Assembly: GCA_016741995.1 (NCBI GenBank)
Contig: JACVCO010000012.1
Span: forward strand, 62,001-126,000
Reading direction: 5' to 3'
Length of the DNA: 64,000 nt
DNA from: Hydrogenophaga sp.
GTDB taxonomy: Bacteria > Pseudomonadota > Gammaproteobacteria > Burkholderiales > Burkholderiaceae_C
Below are positions 49,355-56,769 of this stretch, one piece after another (the stretch's first letter is position 1; each line of letters opens with the position of its first letter). Under the pieces are notes generated by a model. The model saw only the letters and a program-made list of their open reading frames with translations. It did no database searches and had not been told where the DNA came from. The position numbers and the translations under genes are program-made.

Positions 49355-50779
49355 ATGCTCCAGAACCCCCAGTTGCCCGATGCGTCTGCCGTTGAGGACG
49401 ACTTCGCCTCGCACCTGGAGGAGCGCTCGGCACTGACGGGCAAGCCCGTGGAGGCACTCGCCATGAGCCGAGGCCTGATCATCGAAGCCTTGCAAAGAAG
49501 CCCAGGTCTTGCGGGCTGCATTGGCTTCAGCGAACTCACGAACGCAATTTCAACCATCAAACCCTGGCCCTGGCGCGAATCGGCGGGGCCAATCGCCGAC
49601 AGCGACGACTTGCGGCTCGGCGATTGGCTTTGCGACACCTACGGCCTCAAGGCGACGAGCCGCGCAGCACTGCAAGAGGCCATCGAGACGGTTGCTGACT
49701 CCAGGCGCTTTCATCCGCTCAGGGAGTGGCTGCAAGGCCTGCAGTGGGATGGCACGTCGCGCCTGCAGAAGTGGCTGTTGCACGTCCTCCAGATTGACCC
49801 CCAGCCACTGACGACCAGCGAGCGCATGTACTTCGAGCTGATGGGGCGCTTCACCCTCATGGGCCACGTGGCACGGGTGATGGATCCCGGCTGCAAGTTC
49901 GACTACTCACCGGTTCTGGAAGGCGTCACAGGTATTGGCAAGAGCACGCTGGTGCGGGTCCTGGTCGGCGATGACTACTTCAGCGATACCCACTTCGACA
50001 TTGGCGGTGGTAAGGACGGCATGGAGCAACTGGAGGGCTTGTGGGCCTACGAGCTGGCCGAGCTCACCGCTCTGCGACGTGCCGACAGCGAGCAGGTCAA
50101 GCAGTTCTTTTCTTCAACGGTGGACCGCTACCGTGGAGCCTATGGCCGCTACGTGCAGTCGCATCCGCGCCAATGTGTCATCTGGTGCACGACGAACAAG
50201 CGACAGTACTTGTATGACCTCACGGGCAACCGCCGCTTTTGGCCGGTCTGGGTCGACAAGCCGCTGCGTATCGAGTGGCTCAGCAAGTGGCGCGGCCAAC
50301 TCTTCGCCGAGGCGCTGCACGAGTATCGCAAGGGAGAGCGCTACCACCCCTCGCGCGAAGAAGAGGAGCTCTATTTCAAGCCACAGCAGGAGCGGCGCCT
50401 GGTGGAGACCTCGGTGCAAGGTCGTCTGTATGAGCTACTCACCAGGGGTGGGGATTGGGTCGCTGGCGCTGATGTCACCGATCGGCTCTCGGTCTGCACC
50501 GAGTTCGTCACGCTGCCCACCCTTGTGAAGCAACTTGGCATTTCGGAAGGCCGCTCCACGAATCAGCTCGAAAGCCAGATTCGATCATGGCTCGAGGCCC
50601 ATGGTTGGAAACCTGAACGTGAGCCCACGGGCCAGCGTCGACGCGGCTATCGGAGGCCTGCGCAGTGGCCACCAGGGCCTCAGGATCGGCCCAAGAGGGC
50701 TGAAGGCATGTCACTTGAACCGCAGGCGCTGGCAAGCGCGCTTGATGGTCACGGAGACGGGGATCATGCGCCATTCTGA
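49355..50779 (+). CDS. VapE-type replication helicase
   Basis: Virulence-associated E family ATPase, 474 residues, related to SF3/D5 helicases of satellites and prophages. Walker A GVTGIGKST lies at residues 190-198, a Walker B-like LWAYELAEL follows, and the sensor region IWCTTNKRQYLYDLTGNRRFWPV is typical. The N-terminal part (HPLREWLQGLQWDGTSRLQKWL region) belongs to the VapE fold; no TOPRIM or AEP primase domain is visible, so a primase must come from elsewhere or be lacking. Start choice: ATG 49355 follows the previous stop by 10 bases; an in-frame ATG at 49301 would overlap it. Confidence 0.88.
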   Translation: MLQNPQLPDASAVEDDFASHLEERSALTGKPVEALAMSRGLIIEALQRSPGLAGCIGFSELTNAISTIKPWPWRESAGPIADSDDLRLGDWLCDTYGLKATSRAALQEAIETVADSRRFHPLREWLQGLQWDGTSRLQKWLLHVLQIDPQPLTTSERMYFELMGRFTLMGHVARVMDPGCKFDYSPVLEGVTGIGKSTLVRVLVGDDYFSDTHFDIGGGKDGMEQLEGLWAYELAELTALRRADSEQVKQFFSSTVDRYRGAYGRYVQSHPRQCVIWCTTNKRQYLYDLTGNRRFWPVWVDKPLRIEWLSKWRGQLFAEALHEYRKGERYHPSREEEELYFKPQQERRLVETSVQGRLYELLTRGGDWVAGADVTDRLSVCTEFVTLPTLVKQLGISEGRSTNQLESQIRSWLEAHGWKPEREPTGQRRRGYRRPAQWPPGPQDRPKRAEGMSLEPQALASALDGHGDGDHAPF

Positions 50780-51346
50780 CCAGCGATCGCAGTACGCAGC
50801 TGCGGAAAAGGTCTGGGCGCTCGATACACGTCGGCACCGGCCGGCAGCGGGAGGCGAGATTCGCGGCTCCCGGTGCGGTGCCTGCGTGGGAAGGTCCCTT
50901 CACGCCCCCATGACGTAGCAGGCCTGCCAGGGAGGCCAGGCGGATCCGTCCACACGTCCAGGCTTTCCCATGGAGTCCACGGCTGGCCCCAGCCTCCTCA
51001 ATGGCCAGTCGAGGCTGCTGCATTGATGGTTCTGGCGGGCGCCCTTGATGCGGGCGCAGGCACATGTGCACACGTGTGCACGCGCACTCGCGCGATGGTG
51101 TGTGTGTGTGACATGACATCAATACAAAGAGGTGGACGGGTGGACAGAAAAGGGCAACCAGGCAGCAAGAGGCGGTTGCTCTGAAGCACCGGGGGGTGGT
51201 CGAAAGTTTCGACCGATGTCCTGGAAACCGACCGCCTAGGCAGATTTTTCCGTGCGCAAGTATTGGTGGGGGGGTACCTCTCAGCGCCGTGGATGCTTGG
51301 CCTTATTCGCATGCGACCTCCGAACCAAACTACTCGGCGACCGATC
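50780..51346. other. Noncoding stretch between replication and virion modules
   Basis: No frame here has a good Shine-Dalgarno or believable protein. It contains a perfect 16-base palindrome GTGCACACGTGTGCAC (51066-51081), a (GT)n tract just after, a 17-base odd palindrome with arms GGTCGAAA/TTTCGACC (51200-51216), and a G-run before GTACC near 51270. These features fit a cis-acting control region: origin, operator or DNA packaging site. Confidence 0.5.
51200..51285. promoter_or_regulatory. Candidate DNA packaging (cos-like) region
   Basis: An odd palindrome (51200-51216) is followed by GAAACCGACCGCC, an A/T-rich AGATTTTTCC and a run of seven G before GTACC (about 51267-51278). Similar arrangements lie just upstream of the terminase small-subunit gene in many cos phages, and this copy lies directly upstream of the capsid cassette. 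The element has no terminase, so a shared packaging signal would be needed. Inference only. Confidence 0.3.
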
Positions 51347-51625
51347 ATGACTCTCGAAAAACACCTGTTTGCCTTCTTCACCAGCGCAGAGACCATCATC
51401 GATGACGGCCTGGCATATGCGCGAGTGGATGACCCGCACCGATTTGCCACAGTGGGCGAGCAGTTCGACGACGGGAAGGCCCGGCGCCAGCTCGTCGTGG
51501 ACTACATGACCGATGGGCGTGCACGCGTTTCGCTGCTGCTCGTTGGCGCCAAAGCGGGAGAGGAAGTGGCGATCGAGATGTTCGCCACCACCGTGCAGGG
51601 ACCGAGCGTGGGACGCGCGCGATGA
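51347..51625 (+). CDS. Small protein before the capsid cassette, unknown function
   Basis: 92-residue product from ATG 51347, MTLEKHLFAFFTSAETIIDDGLAY region, then a beta-rich middle (RRQLVVDYMTDGRARVSLLLVG) and a short tail. An in-frame ATG at 51311 would lengthen it. Its stop overlaps the orf53 start. It is encoded where terminase or connector genes would sit in a phage. No recognised family. Confidence 0.55.
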   Translation: MTLEKHLFAFFTSAETIIDDGLAYARVDDPHRFATVGEQFDDGKARRQLVVDYMTDGRARVSLLLVGAKAGEEVAIEMFATTVQGPSVGRAR

Positions 51626-51783
51626 CCTGGCTGCGCCAACTCATAGATTCGCTGACCGAGCCAAAAGCGCTGCGCCTTGCGCGCAACAAGCGTGACCTGG
51701 AGCGAATTTGCCGAGAGTGTGGAGTGTCGGTCGCGAAAGCAAGGGCCATCGCATCGCGCTACTTCAAAGAGGTTGCGCGTTGA
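51622..51783 (+). CDS. 53-residue basic helical protein, unknown function
   Basis: ATG 51622 (overlapping orf92 by 4 bases) to TGA 51783. The product MTWLRQLIDSLTEPKALRLA continues as an Arg/Lys-rich helix pair with two cysteines (ICRECGV) and SVAKARAIASRYF, resembling a helix-turn-helix. Overlapping starts and stops on both sides (ATGA, TTGA) argue that it is a real gene in the capsid cassette. Confidence 0.55.
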   Translation: MTWLRQLIDSLTEPKALRLARNKRDLERICRECGVSVAKARAIASRYFKEVAR

Positions 51784-52148
51784 GCGACAAGCCTCTACGA
51801 TTCGAGCCAGCGCTTGATGGTGGGATGCCGTCGAGTGACTCTCAATCCGGTGGCGGGTCCATAGGTGCAGAGAAAACAGACGTGTCGGAAGGACACGCGG
51901 TTTGCTCTCGCAATGATCATGGGCTGACAGAGCCGGGAATCCCCCCGAAGACTCCCCCCAAGACCGAACGCGAGTTCGAGCGTGCCATGCGCGAGCTGGG
52001 TTACAGCAAGCGTCAGGCGCGCGAGATTGCGGCCCGCGGCTTCAAGGCGTTGGCTTGTCCCGATCCTTCCGAAGACATGTCTGAGTTGGTTTCGCTATTG
52101 AAGCGAAACACCGAAGTACTCAACCGTGTTGAAAGGAAACTGACATGA
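51780..52148 (+). CDS. Small protein directly upstream of the capsid gene, unknown function
   Basis: 122-residue product with a TTG start (TTGA overlap with orf53) and an AGAGG ribosome-binding site. The first half is Gly/Ser-rich and disordered. The second has TEREFERAMRELGYSKRQAR followed by EIAARGFKALACPD, a helical motif. In HK97-type phages the place before the capsid gene holds the prohead protease or scaffold; this protein is too small for a known protease and lacks its catalytic signature. It may act in assembly. Its stop overlaps the capsid start. Confidence 0.5.
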   Translation: MSDKPLRFEPALDGGMPSSDSQSGGGSIGAEKTDVSEGHAVCSRNDHGLTEPGIPPKTPPKTEREFERAMRELGYSKRQAREIAARGFKALACPDPSEDMSELVSLLKRNTEVLNRVERKLT

Positions 52149-53365
52149 GCGACAGGGTCAATGAAGCGATCGAGGCCTTAGAAAAAATGACTGCTGCCCT
52201 CGAAGAGTGGAAGGGGCGCAGCGATGGAAGGATCGATGACCTCAGCAGAGAGGTGCGCGAAGTGGTCCTCAGATCCCAACGCCCCGGCAGTGGGACCAGT
52301 GACGAAGCAGCGTTGAAAGCCGTCGAGACGTGGATCGACGTCAAGACCAAAGCCCGAGTGCCGGTCCTCGACCACAAACACTCCCTCGCGGCGTTGGAGA
52401 AGAAGACCGGGGCGACACCGTCCATGGGTCGCGTTCTGCGTGGCATCGTCCTGGCTGGACAGGCTGATGATGCCAAGGAACTCGCCGAAGAGCGCAAAGC
52501 GATGGGCATTGCGGCCGACACCGCGGGCGGCTTCACCGTGGATGGGGTGCTTGCGAGCGAATGGATCGACCTCTTTCGCTCACAGATGGTGCTCTCGCAG
52601 GCCGGCGTTCGCACAGTACCGATGAGTGGCAACAGTCTCACGCTGGCCAAGCTCACTGGTGATCCCAGCGTTACCTGGCATGGGGAGAACGCCTCGCTAT
52701 CTGCCTCAGAGGCCACTCTTGGTGCGGTGAGCATGACGGCGAAGACCGCAACCTGCCTGGTGAAGATGAGCCTTGAGCTTTCTCAAGACTCGGCCAACAT
52801 CGAACAGATCCTTCAGAGCTCGATGACCGCGGCAATCGCCCATGCTGTCGACAAAGCTGGCCTGGTGGGCGTCGCGGCCAACGCAGGGGCCGCTCCCATG
52901 ACGGGCGCCGGCATTCTCAATCTCGCAGGCCGAAACTCGGTAGGGAGTATTGGCGCACCGGACAGCTGGGACTTCCTGGTCGACGGCCTCTACGAGCTCA
53001 TGGTCGACAACGTACCCATGGACTCCATTGGCGCCATGATTGCCCATCCGGCAGTGTGGAAGACGATGACCAAACTGAAGACTGGCATCGCCGATGACAA
53101 CACGCCTCTTCCTGTACCGGAAGCTGTGGCGCGGGTGCCCAAGCTGTGGACCACGGCAGCGCCGCTCGATAGCGGTAGCGCCAAGGCGATGGTGGCTCGT
53201 TGGAGCGACCTCTTGATGGGTGTTCGGCAGAGCATCCAGGTCCACGTGTTGCGCGAAGCATTCATGGGCAGCAACCTGCAGGTAGGCGTACTGGCCTATG
53301 TGCGGTGCGATTTCGCCGCTACCCGAGCAGAGTCGTTCTGCAGCCTTGAAGGCATCACGGTTTGA
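52145..53365 (+). CDS. HK97-fold major capsid protein
   Basis: 406-residue phage major capsid protein. Residues 1-50 form a charged coiled coil (MSDRVNEAIEALEKMTAALE), the delta/scaffold region normally cut by a protease. The mature-like part begins about residue 120: GGFTVDGVLASEWIDLFRSQ, then ALTKLTGDPSVTWHGEN-type E-loop/P-domain text, and VLAYVRCDFAATRAESF at the C terminus. The HK97-family order is clear. No protease or portal gene accompanies it. The start overlaps orf122 (ATGA). Confidence 0.9.
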   Translation: MSDRVNEAIEALEKMTAALEEWKGRSDGRIDDLSREVREVVLRSQRPGSGTSDEAALKAVETWIDVKTKARVPVLDHKHSLAALEKKTGATPSMGRVLRGIVLAGQADDAKELAEERKAMGIAADTAGGFTVDGVLASEWIDLFRSQMVLSQAGVRTVPMSGNSLTLAKLTGDPSVTWHGENASLSASEATLGAVSMTAKTATCLVKMSLELSQDSANIEQILQSSMTAAIAHAVDKAGLVGVAANAGAAPMTGAGILNLAGRNSVGSIGAPDSWDFLVDGLYELMVDNVPMDSIGAMIAHPAVWKTMTKLKTGIADDNTPLPVPEAVARVPKLWTTAAPLDSGSAKAMVARWSDLLMGVRQSIQVHVLREAFMGSNLQVGVLAYVRCDFAATRAESFCSLEGITV

Positions 53366-53371
53366 CGCAGA

Positions 53372-53401
53372 GGAGATCTCCGGCCGTGGTCGGGGATCTC
53401 C
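53372..53401 (+). repeat. Hairpin between capsid and tape-measure genes
   Basis: GGAGATC (53372-53378) pairs with GATCTCC (53395-53401). No T-run follows, so it is not a classic terminator. It lies 7 bases after the capsid stop, at the point where tail genes should stand in a full phage. It may be an RNA-processing site or scar. Confidence 0.4.
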
Positions 53402-53467
53402 ATTCAGAGCCGATCAGGCGCGCCAACGATCTGAAGGCGCACTCTCAAACCAGTAAGGACATTGAAC

Positions 53468-55516
53468 ATGAATAGTCTCGGTCGCCTGGTGGTTCAGCTC
53501 GGCCTTGACGCCGCCGACTACACCGCCGGCTTGTCAAAGAGCGAGCGTCAAGCTCAGCAATGGGTGCGCGACATCGAGAAGGGCGTGGAGTGGGCGCGCA
53601 CGAGCATGGTCACCTTCGGCGTGGCCGCCGCCGGCGCGATCGCCGTGGTCAATGCCCAGGCCGAGAAGATCGCGGCCTTCAAGGACCTGGGAGATCAGGT
53701 GGGCGATACCGCCGAGGCCGTGGCCACGCTCAAGGCCGCCTCGGACCTGAGTGGAACCGGCCTGGACACCTTTGCTTCAGCAAGTGTGAAGCTCACCACT
53801 GCGCTGGCGGCCTCAGACGGCGAAGCCACACGCGTTGGACGTGCACTTGGCGCCATCGGCATCGAGATCGGTGACTTCAAGCGATTGAGCCCAGTGGCCC
53901 AGTTCGATGAGGTCGCAAAGGCTCTGGCAGGCTTCGAGGATGGCGCAGGCAAGACGGCCGTTGCCGTGGACCTGTTTGGCCGATCTGGCGCGCAGCTACT
54001 TCCGATGCTCAACGACCTGGCAGACGGCGCAAAGCGCCAGACTTTTCTGACTCAGGATCAGATCGACGCCTCAGATGAGTATTCGAAGCAGGTGTCACGC
54101 TTGAAGTCAGACCTGCAGAACATGGCCACCGTCGCCGCAGCCGACGCAGTGCCGCAACTCTCGCGCATGGCCACCATCCTGCAGGACCTGGTGACGTACT
54201 CGCGCGACGCATCGGGCGGAATCAAGCTCTTCGATGGTGTTCTCACAGCGAGCCGCGTGACGCTGGAGACTCTCGTCGTGGCGGGAACAGACGTGGGTTT
54301 CGTTTTCGCCACCCTGCTCGATACAGCTGGCGCATATGTCGCGGTAGCGGAGCGACTCATTGCCTTTGACGTGAAAGGAGCAAAGGCGATCGGAGAAGCT
54401 TACAGGGAGGCGAGCAAGGAGCGGCGTGCGGCATTGGACGATTTTCAGCGCAGGGTGCTGAACCCTGTTGATCTGAGCGCCTTCCGGTACACGCCTGACG
54501 AGGCACGAAAACGCGGAAAAGGAGGTAAGCCAAGCCTGGGCTACAACTCATCCCCGGATCCCAAAAAACCCCCAAAAAAGAACCCCCTAGGCGACGTCTT
54601 TCTGTCGTACGACGACCAGATCACCCAGCGCATCGGCAACCTCCTCGAATCCACGGATGTGATTCAGGCCAAGGTCTTTGCCGACCAGTTGGCCAAGCTC
54701 GATCAGTTGTTCTTCAGCGGCGCGCTCAACGCCGACCTGTACGACAGCGCCGTGGCCAAGCTCGCCGGCACCACTGACTCGGCCGCCAAGCAGGTCTCGA
54801 GGTTCGTGGAGGAGCAGAAGCGCCTGGCCGAGCTGCTGGGCGCCACCGAGAGCGCCGGCATCGCCAAGCAGCGCGAGGACATGGAGCTGCTCGCCAAGTC
54901 CCTGGGTGATGGTGTCATCAGCGAGCAGCAATACCTGGAGGCCGTCACCGCCCGCCTGGGCCTGGTGGCCGAGAAGACGAAGGAAGCCAAGGGCTTTGCG
55001 GAGGAGTTCGGCCTGGCGTTCAGCAGCGCATTCGAAGACGCCGTCATTGCTGGAGGGGAGTTGAGCGATGTGCTCAAGGGCCTGGGTGATGACGTGCTGC
55101 GCATCGTCATCCGCAAGCAGGTGACCGAGCCTCTGGGAAACGCCGTCAGCGGCTTCGACTTCGGGGGCTTCTTCTCCGGCCTTTTCGGCGGCGCTCGCGC
55201 CGCTGGCGGCCCGGTGTCGGGTGGCAAGACCTACCTGGTGGGCGAGCGCGGCCCCGAGCTCTTCACCCCCAACGTCACCGGCAGCATCACGCCCAACCAC
55301 GCGCTGGGCACGGGCGGCGTCAACGTCACGGTCAGCCTCGTCAACCAGAGTGGTACGCCCGTTGAGGCCTCAGCCCAGCGGCGCGGCGTCGCGCACGATG
55401 GCTCGCAACTGATCGAGGTTGTGCTCACTGCGGTGGGTGATGCCTTTGCCAACCGTAGTGGCCCAGCCGCTCGCGGCCTGGAGGCGGGCTATGGTTTGCG
55501 CCCCGCAGTCAGCTAG
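53468..55516 (+). CDS. Phage tail tape-measure protein
   Basis: 682-residue protein that sets tail length in siphophages. N-terminal LVVQLGLDAADYTAGLSKSE is the tape-measure start, followed by long helical segments, an Ala/Gly-rich hydrophobic stretch (VTFGVAAAGAIAVV), and a C-terminal domain GGPVSGGKTYLVGERGPELFTP found in lambda-gpH-type proteins. ATG 53468 (AAGGA ten bases upstream) is preferred over TTG 53462. Neither tail-tube nor tail-assembly genes are seen. By the known length rule, a helical rod of this size predicts a rather short siphophage tail; length is not measured here. Confidence 0.88.
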   Translation: MNSLGRLVVQLGLDAADYTAGLSKSERQAQQWVRDIEKGVEWARTSMVTFGVAAAGAIAVVNAQAEKIAAFKDLGDQVGDTAEAVATLKAASDLSGTGLDTFASASVKLTTALAASDGEATRVGRALGAIGIEIGDFKRLSPVAQFDEVAKALAGFEDGAGKTAVAVDLFGRSGAQLLPMLNDLADGAKRQTFLTQDQIDASDEYSKQVSRLKSDLQNMATVAAADAVPQLSRMATILQDLVTYSRDASGGIKLFDGVLTASRVTLETLVVAGTDVGFVFATLLDTAGAYVAVAERLIAFDVKGAKAIGEAYREASKERRAALDDFQRRVLNPVDLSAFRYTPDEARKRGKGGKPSLGYNSSPDPKKPPKKNPLGDVFLSYDDQITQRIGNLLESTDVIQAKVFADQLAKLDQLFFSGALNADLYDSAVAKLAGTTDSAAKQVSRFVEEQKRLAELLGATESAGIAKQREDMELLAKSLGDGVISEQQYLEAVTARLGLVAEKTKEAKGFAEEFGLAFSSAFEDAVIAGGELSDVLKGLGDDVLRIVIRKQVTEPLGNAVSGFDFGGFFSGLFGGARAAGGPVSGGKTYLVGERGPELFTPNVTGSITPNHALGTGGVNVTVSLVNQSGTPVEASAQRRGVAHDGSQLIEVVLTAVGDAFANRSGPAARGLEAGYGLRPAVS

Positions 55517-55518
55517 GC

Positions 55519-55839
55519 ATGGGCCGACCGCTTGGCGAACTATCGACCGTCATCCTCGAATTTCTCAAGGCTTCACACGGCACTCAGGTCGAGCTGACCG
55601 CCAGGACGATCTCTCTTGAGTGCAAGATCTCGCGCGGGGACACTAAGGCGACGCTTTCCAACCTTGTGAGATCTGGAGCGGTTCGCATCGTCGAGCACAG
55701 ACGTGTGCACTATCGAAATCGACCAGTCGCGGTCTACGAGGCCTCAATCCTCTGCTCGCCCGAATGCGGCGACCCACCCTCTTTTCTTCTACAAACCTGC
55801 TGGGGCGACAGCCCAAATTTGCGTAGCTTGGATGCCTGA
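55519..55839 (+). CDS. Small winged-helix-like protein
   Basis: 106-residue product whose ATG is 2 bases after the tape-measure stop. Residues 5-70 have the pattern of a winged helix: LGELSTVILEFLKASH, then ISRGDTKATLSNLVRSGAVRI as recognition helix and wing. The C-terminal 30 residues have three cysteines. It could be a regulator of the element or of a helper. No family is recognised. Confidence 0.55.
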   Translation: MGRPLGELSTVILEFLKASHGTQVELTARTISLECKISRGDTKATLSNLVRSGAVRIVEHRRVHYRNRPVAVYEASILCSPECGDPPSFLLQTCWGDSPNLRSLDA

Positions 55840-55862
55840 GTGCTAAATCCCAGCAGCCGGGT

Positions 55863-56570
55863 TTATCTGCTCTTCGCCTCCGACCGTCGCGCGACTCGTC
55901 GTGCTTCTGCCGCAACGAGTCGTGCAGGCTCGGAGAACAAACGGTCAAGGAGTTCGAAGCAGAAATCCTGAATATCCGCAGCATCTTCAGCAGTTACGTT
56001 GCCTCTATGGGCCCCGTCATTGCCATCTTCTCTGACACAGTCTGAAAGCGCCCTGAGATCTGCGGGCAGGCGCCCTTTGTCAAACAGCCAGCGAAGACGC
56101 AGGCCAAGGTCGCGCCTTACTTTTTGAGGTGGATCGGAGTCTCCTTCAGCGGGAAGCAATGGCTCAGTCGCCAAGTCCAACGCCAATCGAAACATCGCAG
56201 CTGCAGCATTGTTGCAGTCGACGGCGACGCATTTCGAGCCCTCTGAAAATGCAGCCCCCACCCGGGAAGGCAAGGCTTCGGGTGGATCTGAAGCGCCTCG
56301 GTCCTTATTTGAGACGTAGCCGGTAACCTCAAAAAATCTGTTCATCACCACCGCCTGCGCCCAGAACTTCGGATCGTCCGTGCGCGAGGCTATTTCTGCG
56401 TCCTCCAGGGCCAGAACGAATACCGTGGAGCGCTTGCAGGCTCTACACACACAAAACACCTCATGGTGGGATCGCCACCCGTGCTCGCGACCGACATAGA
56501 GCGGAGAACCAATTTCGAACGTAATTCGCTTTGCCCCGCATCGCGGGCAGTCCGCCACAAGCTCCGACAT
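55863..56570 (-). CDS. Zinc-ribbon/DUF4145 protein, likely cargo gene
   Basis: 235-residue protein on the opposite strand at the attR end. A zinc ribbon is formed by Cys8, Cys11, Cys42 and Cys45 (DCPRCG and VCRACK). The rest is a DUF4145 domain with LGLRLRWLFDKGRLP and the conserved DGNDGAHRG. DUF4145 is found in restriction-associated and other anti-phage contexts; function is unproven. A strong GGGAGGAG Shine-Dalgarno supports the ATG at 56570 over an upstream in-frame start at 56612. Its position and direction suit an accessory cargo with its own promoter. Confidence 0.8.
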   Translation of the reverse strand: MSELVADCPRCGAKRITFEIGSPLYVGREHGWRSHHEVFCVCRACKRSTVFVLALEDAEIASRTDDPKFWAQAVVMNRFFEVTGYVSNKDRGASDPPEALPSRVGAAFSEGSKCVAVDCNNAAAAMFRLALDLATEPLLPAEGDSDPPQKVRRDLGLRLRWLFDKGRLPADLRALSDCVREDGNDGAHRGNVTAEDAADIQDFCFELLDRLFSEPARLVAAEARRVARRSEAKSR

Positions 56571-56667
56571 CTCAACTCCTCCCTGTGGACCGGCAATCCG
56601 CCGGATTCGCAATTTTTGGAGTGTGCCCGATCGTGTATCCTTGTGTCACGCGGAGCCCCAACATGGT

Positions 56668-56712
56668 CTGTTAATCCGCAGGTCCCTGGTTCGAGTCCAG
56701 GTCGGGGAGCCA
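56668..56712 (+). repeat. attR, 45-bp copy of the tRNA-Asn 3' half
   Basis: Identical to 47036-47080 over 45 bases. It lacks the 5' half of the tRNA, so it is not a working tRNA gene. It marks the right end of the element, 14 bases before the displaced terminator. Confidence 0.93.
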
Positions 56713-56725
56713 CCCAACACCACAG

Positions 56726-56750
56726 CAAAGGCCTTCATCGAAGGCCTTTG
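56726..56750 (+). terminator. Original tRNA-Asn terminator, displaced by the element
   Basis: Perfect 10-bp stem CAAAGGCCTT (56726-56735) / AAGGCCTTTG (56741-56750), 5-base loop, followed by TCGTTTC. It sits at a normal tRNA-terminator distance from the CCA of attR, as expected if it ended tRNA-Asn before insertion. Confidence 0.75.
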
Positions 56751-56769
56751 TCGTTTCTGGCCTGCACAC

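Larger units (their letters stand above)
47036..56712. mobile_element. Integrative phage satellite-like element in tRNA-Asn
   Basis: An island between 45-bp direct repeats, with tyrosine integrase next to attL. Order: orf110, int, orf190, orf79, vapE-like helicase, a 567-base noncoding stretch, orf92, orf53, orf122, major capsid protein, tape-measure protein, orf106, and a DUF4145 gene in reverse. No terminase, portal, prohead protease, head-tail connector, tail tube, baseplate, lysis or CI-type gene is found. The region visibly uses more A/T-rich codons than the flanking operons. It has integration and replication modules of a satellite plus two virion genes. It could be a capsid/tail-ruler satellite, or a prophage that lost everything between capsid and tape measure. 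Confidence 0.85.

Noticed and set aside
50535..50918. Plus-strand 127-codon frame overlapping vapE
   Set aside because: Different phase from vapE, Arg/Gly-rich and no Shine-Dalgarno.
50508..51122. Minus-strand 204-codon frame over the end of vapE and the noncoding gap
   Set aside because: No ribosome-binding site or protein-like pattern; it overlaps the vapE C terminus.
56663..56712. A second tRNA-Asn gene
   Set aside because: Only the 3' 45 bases are present, without acceptor 5' strand or D-arm.
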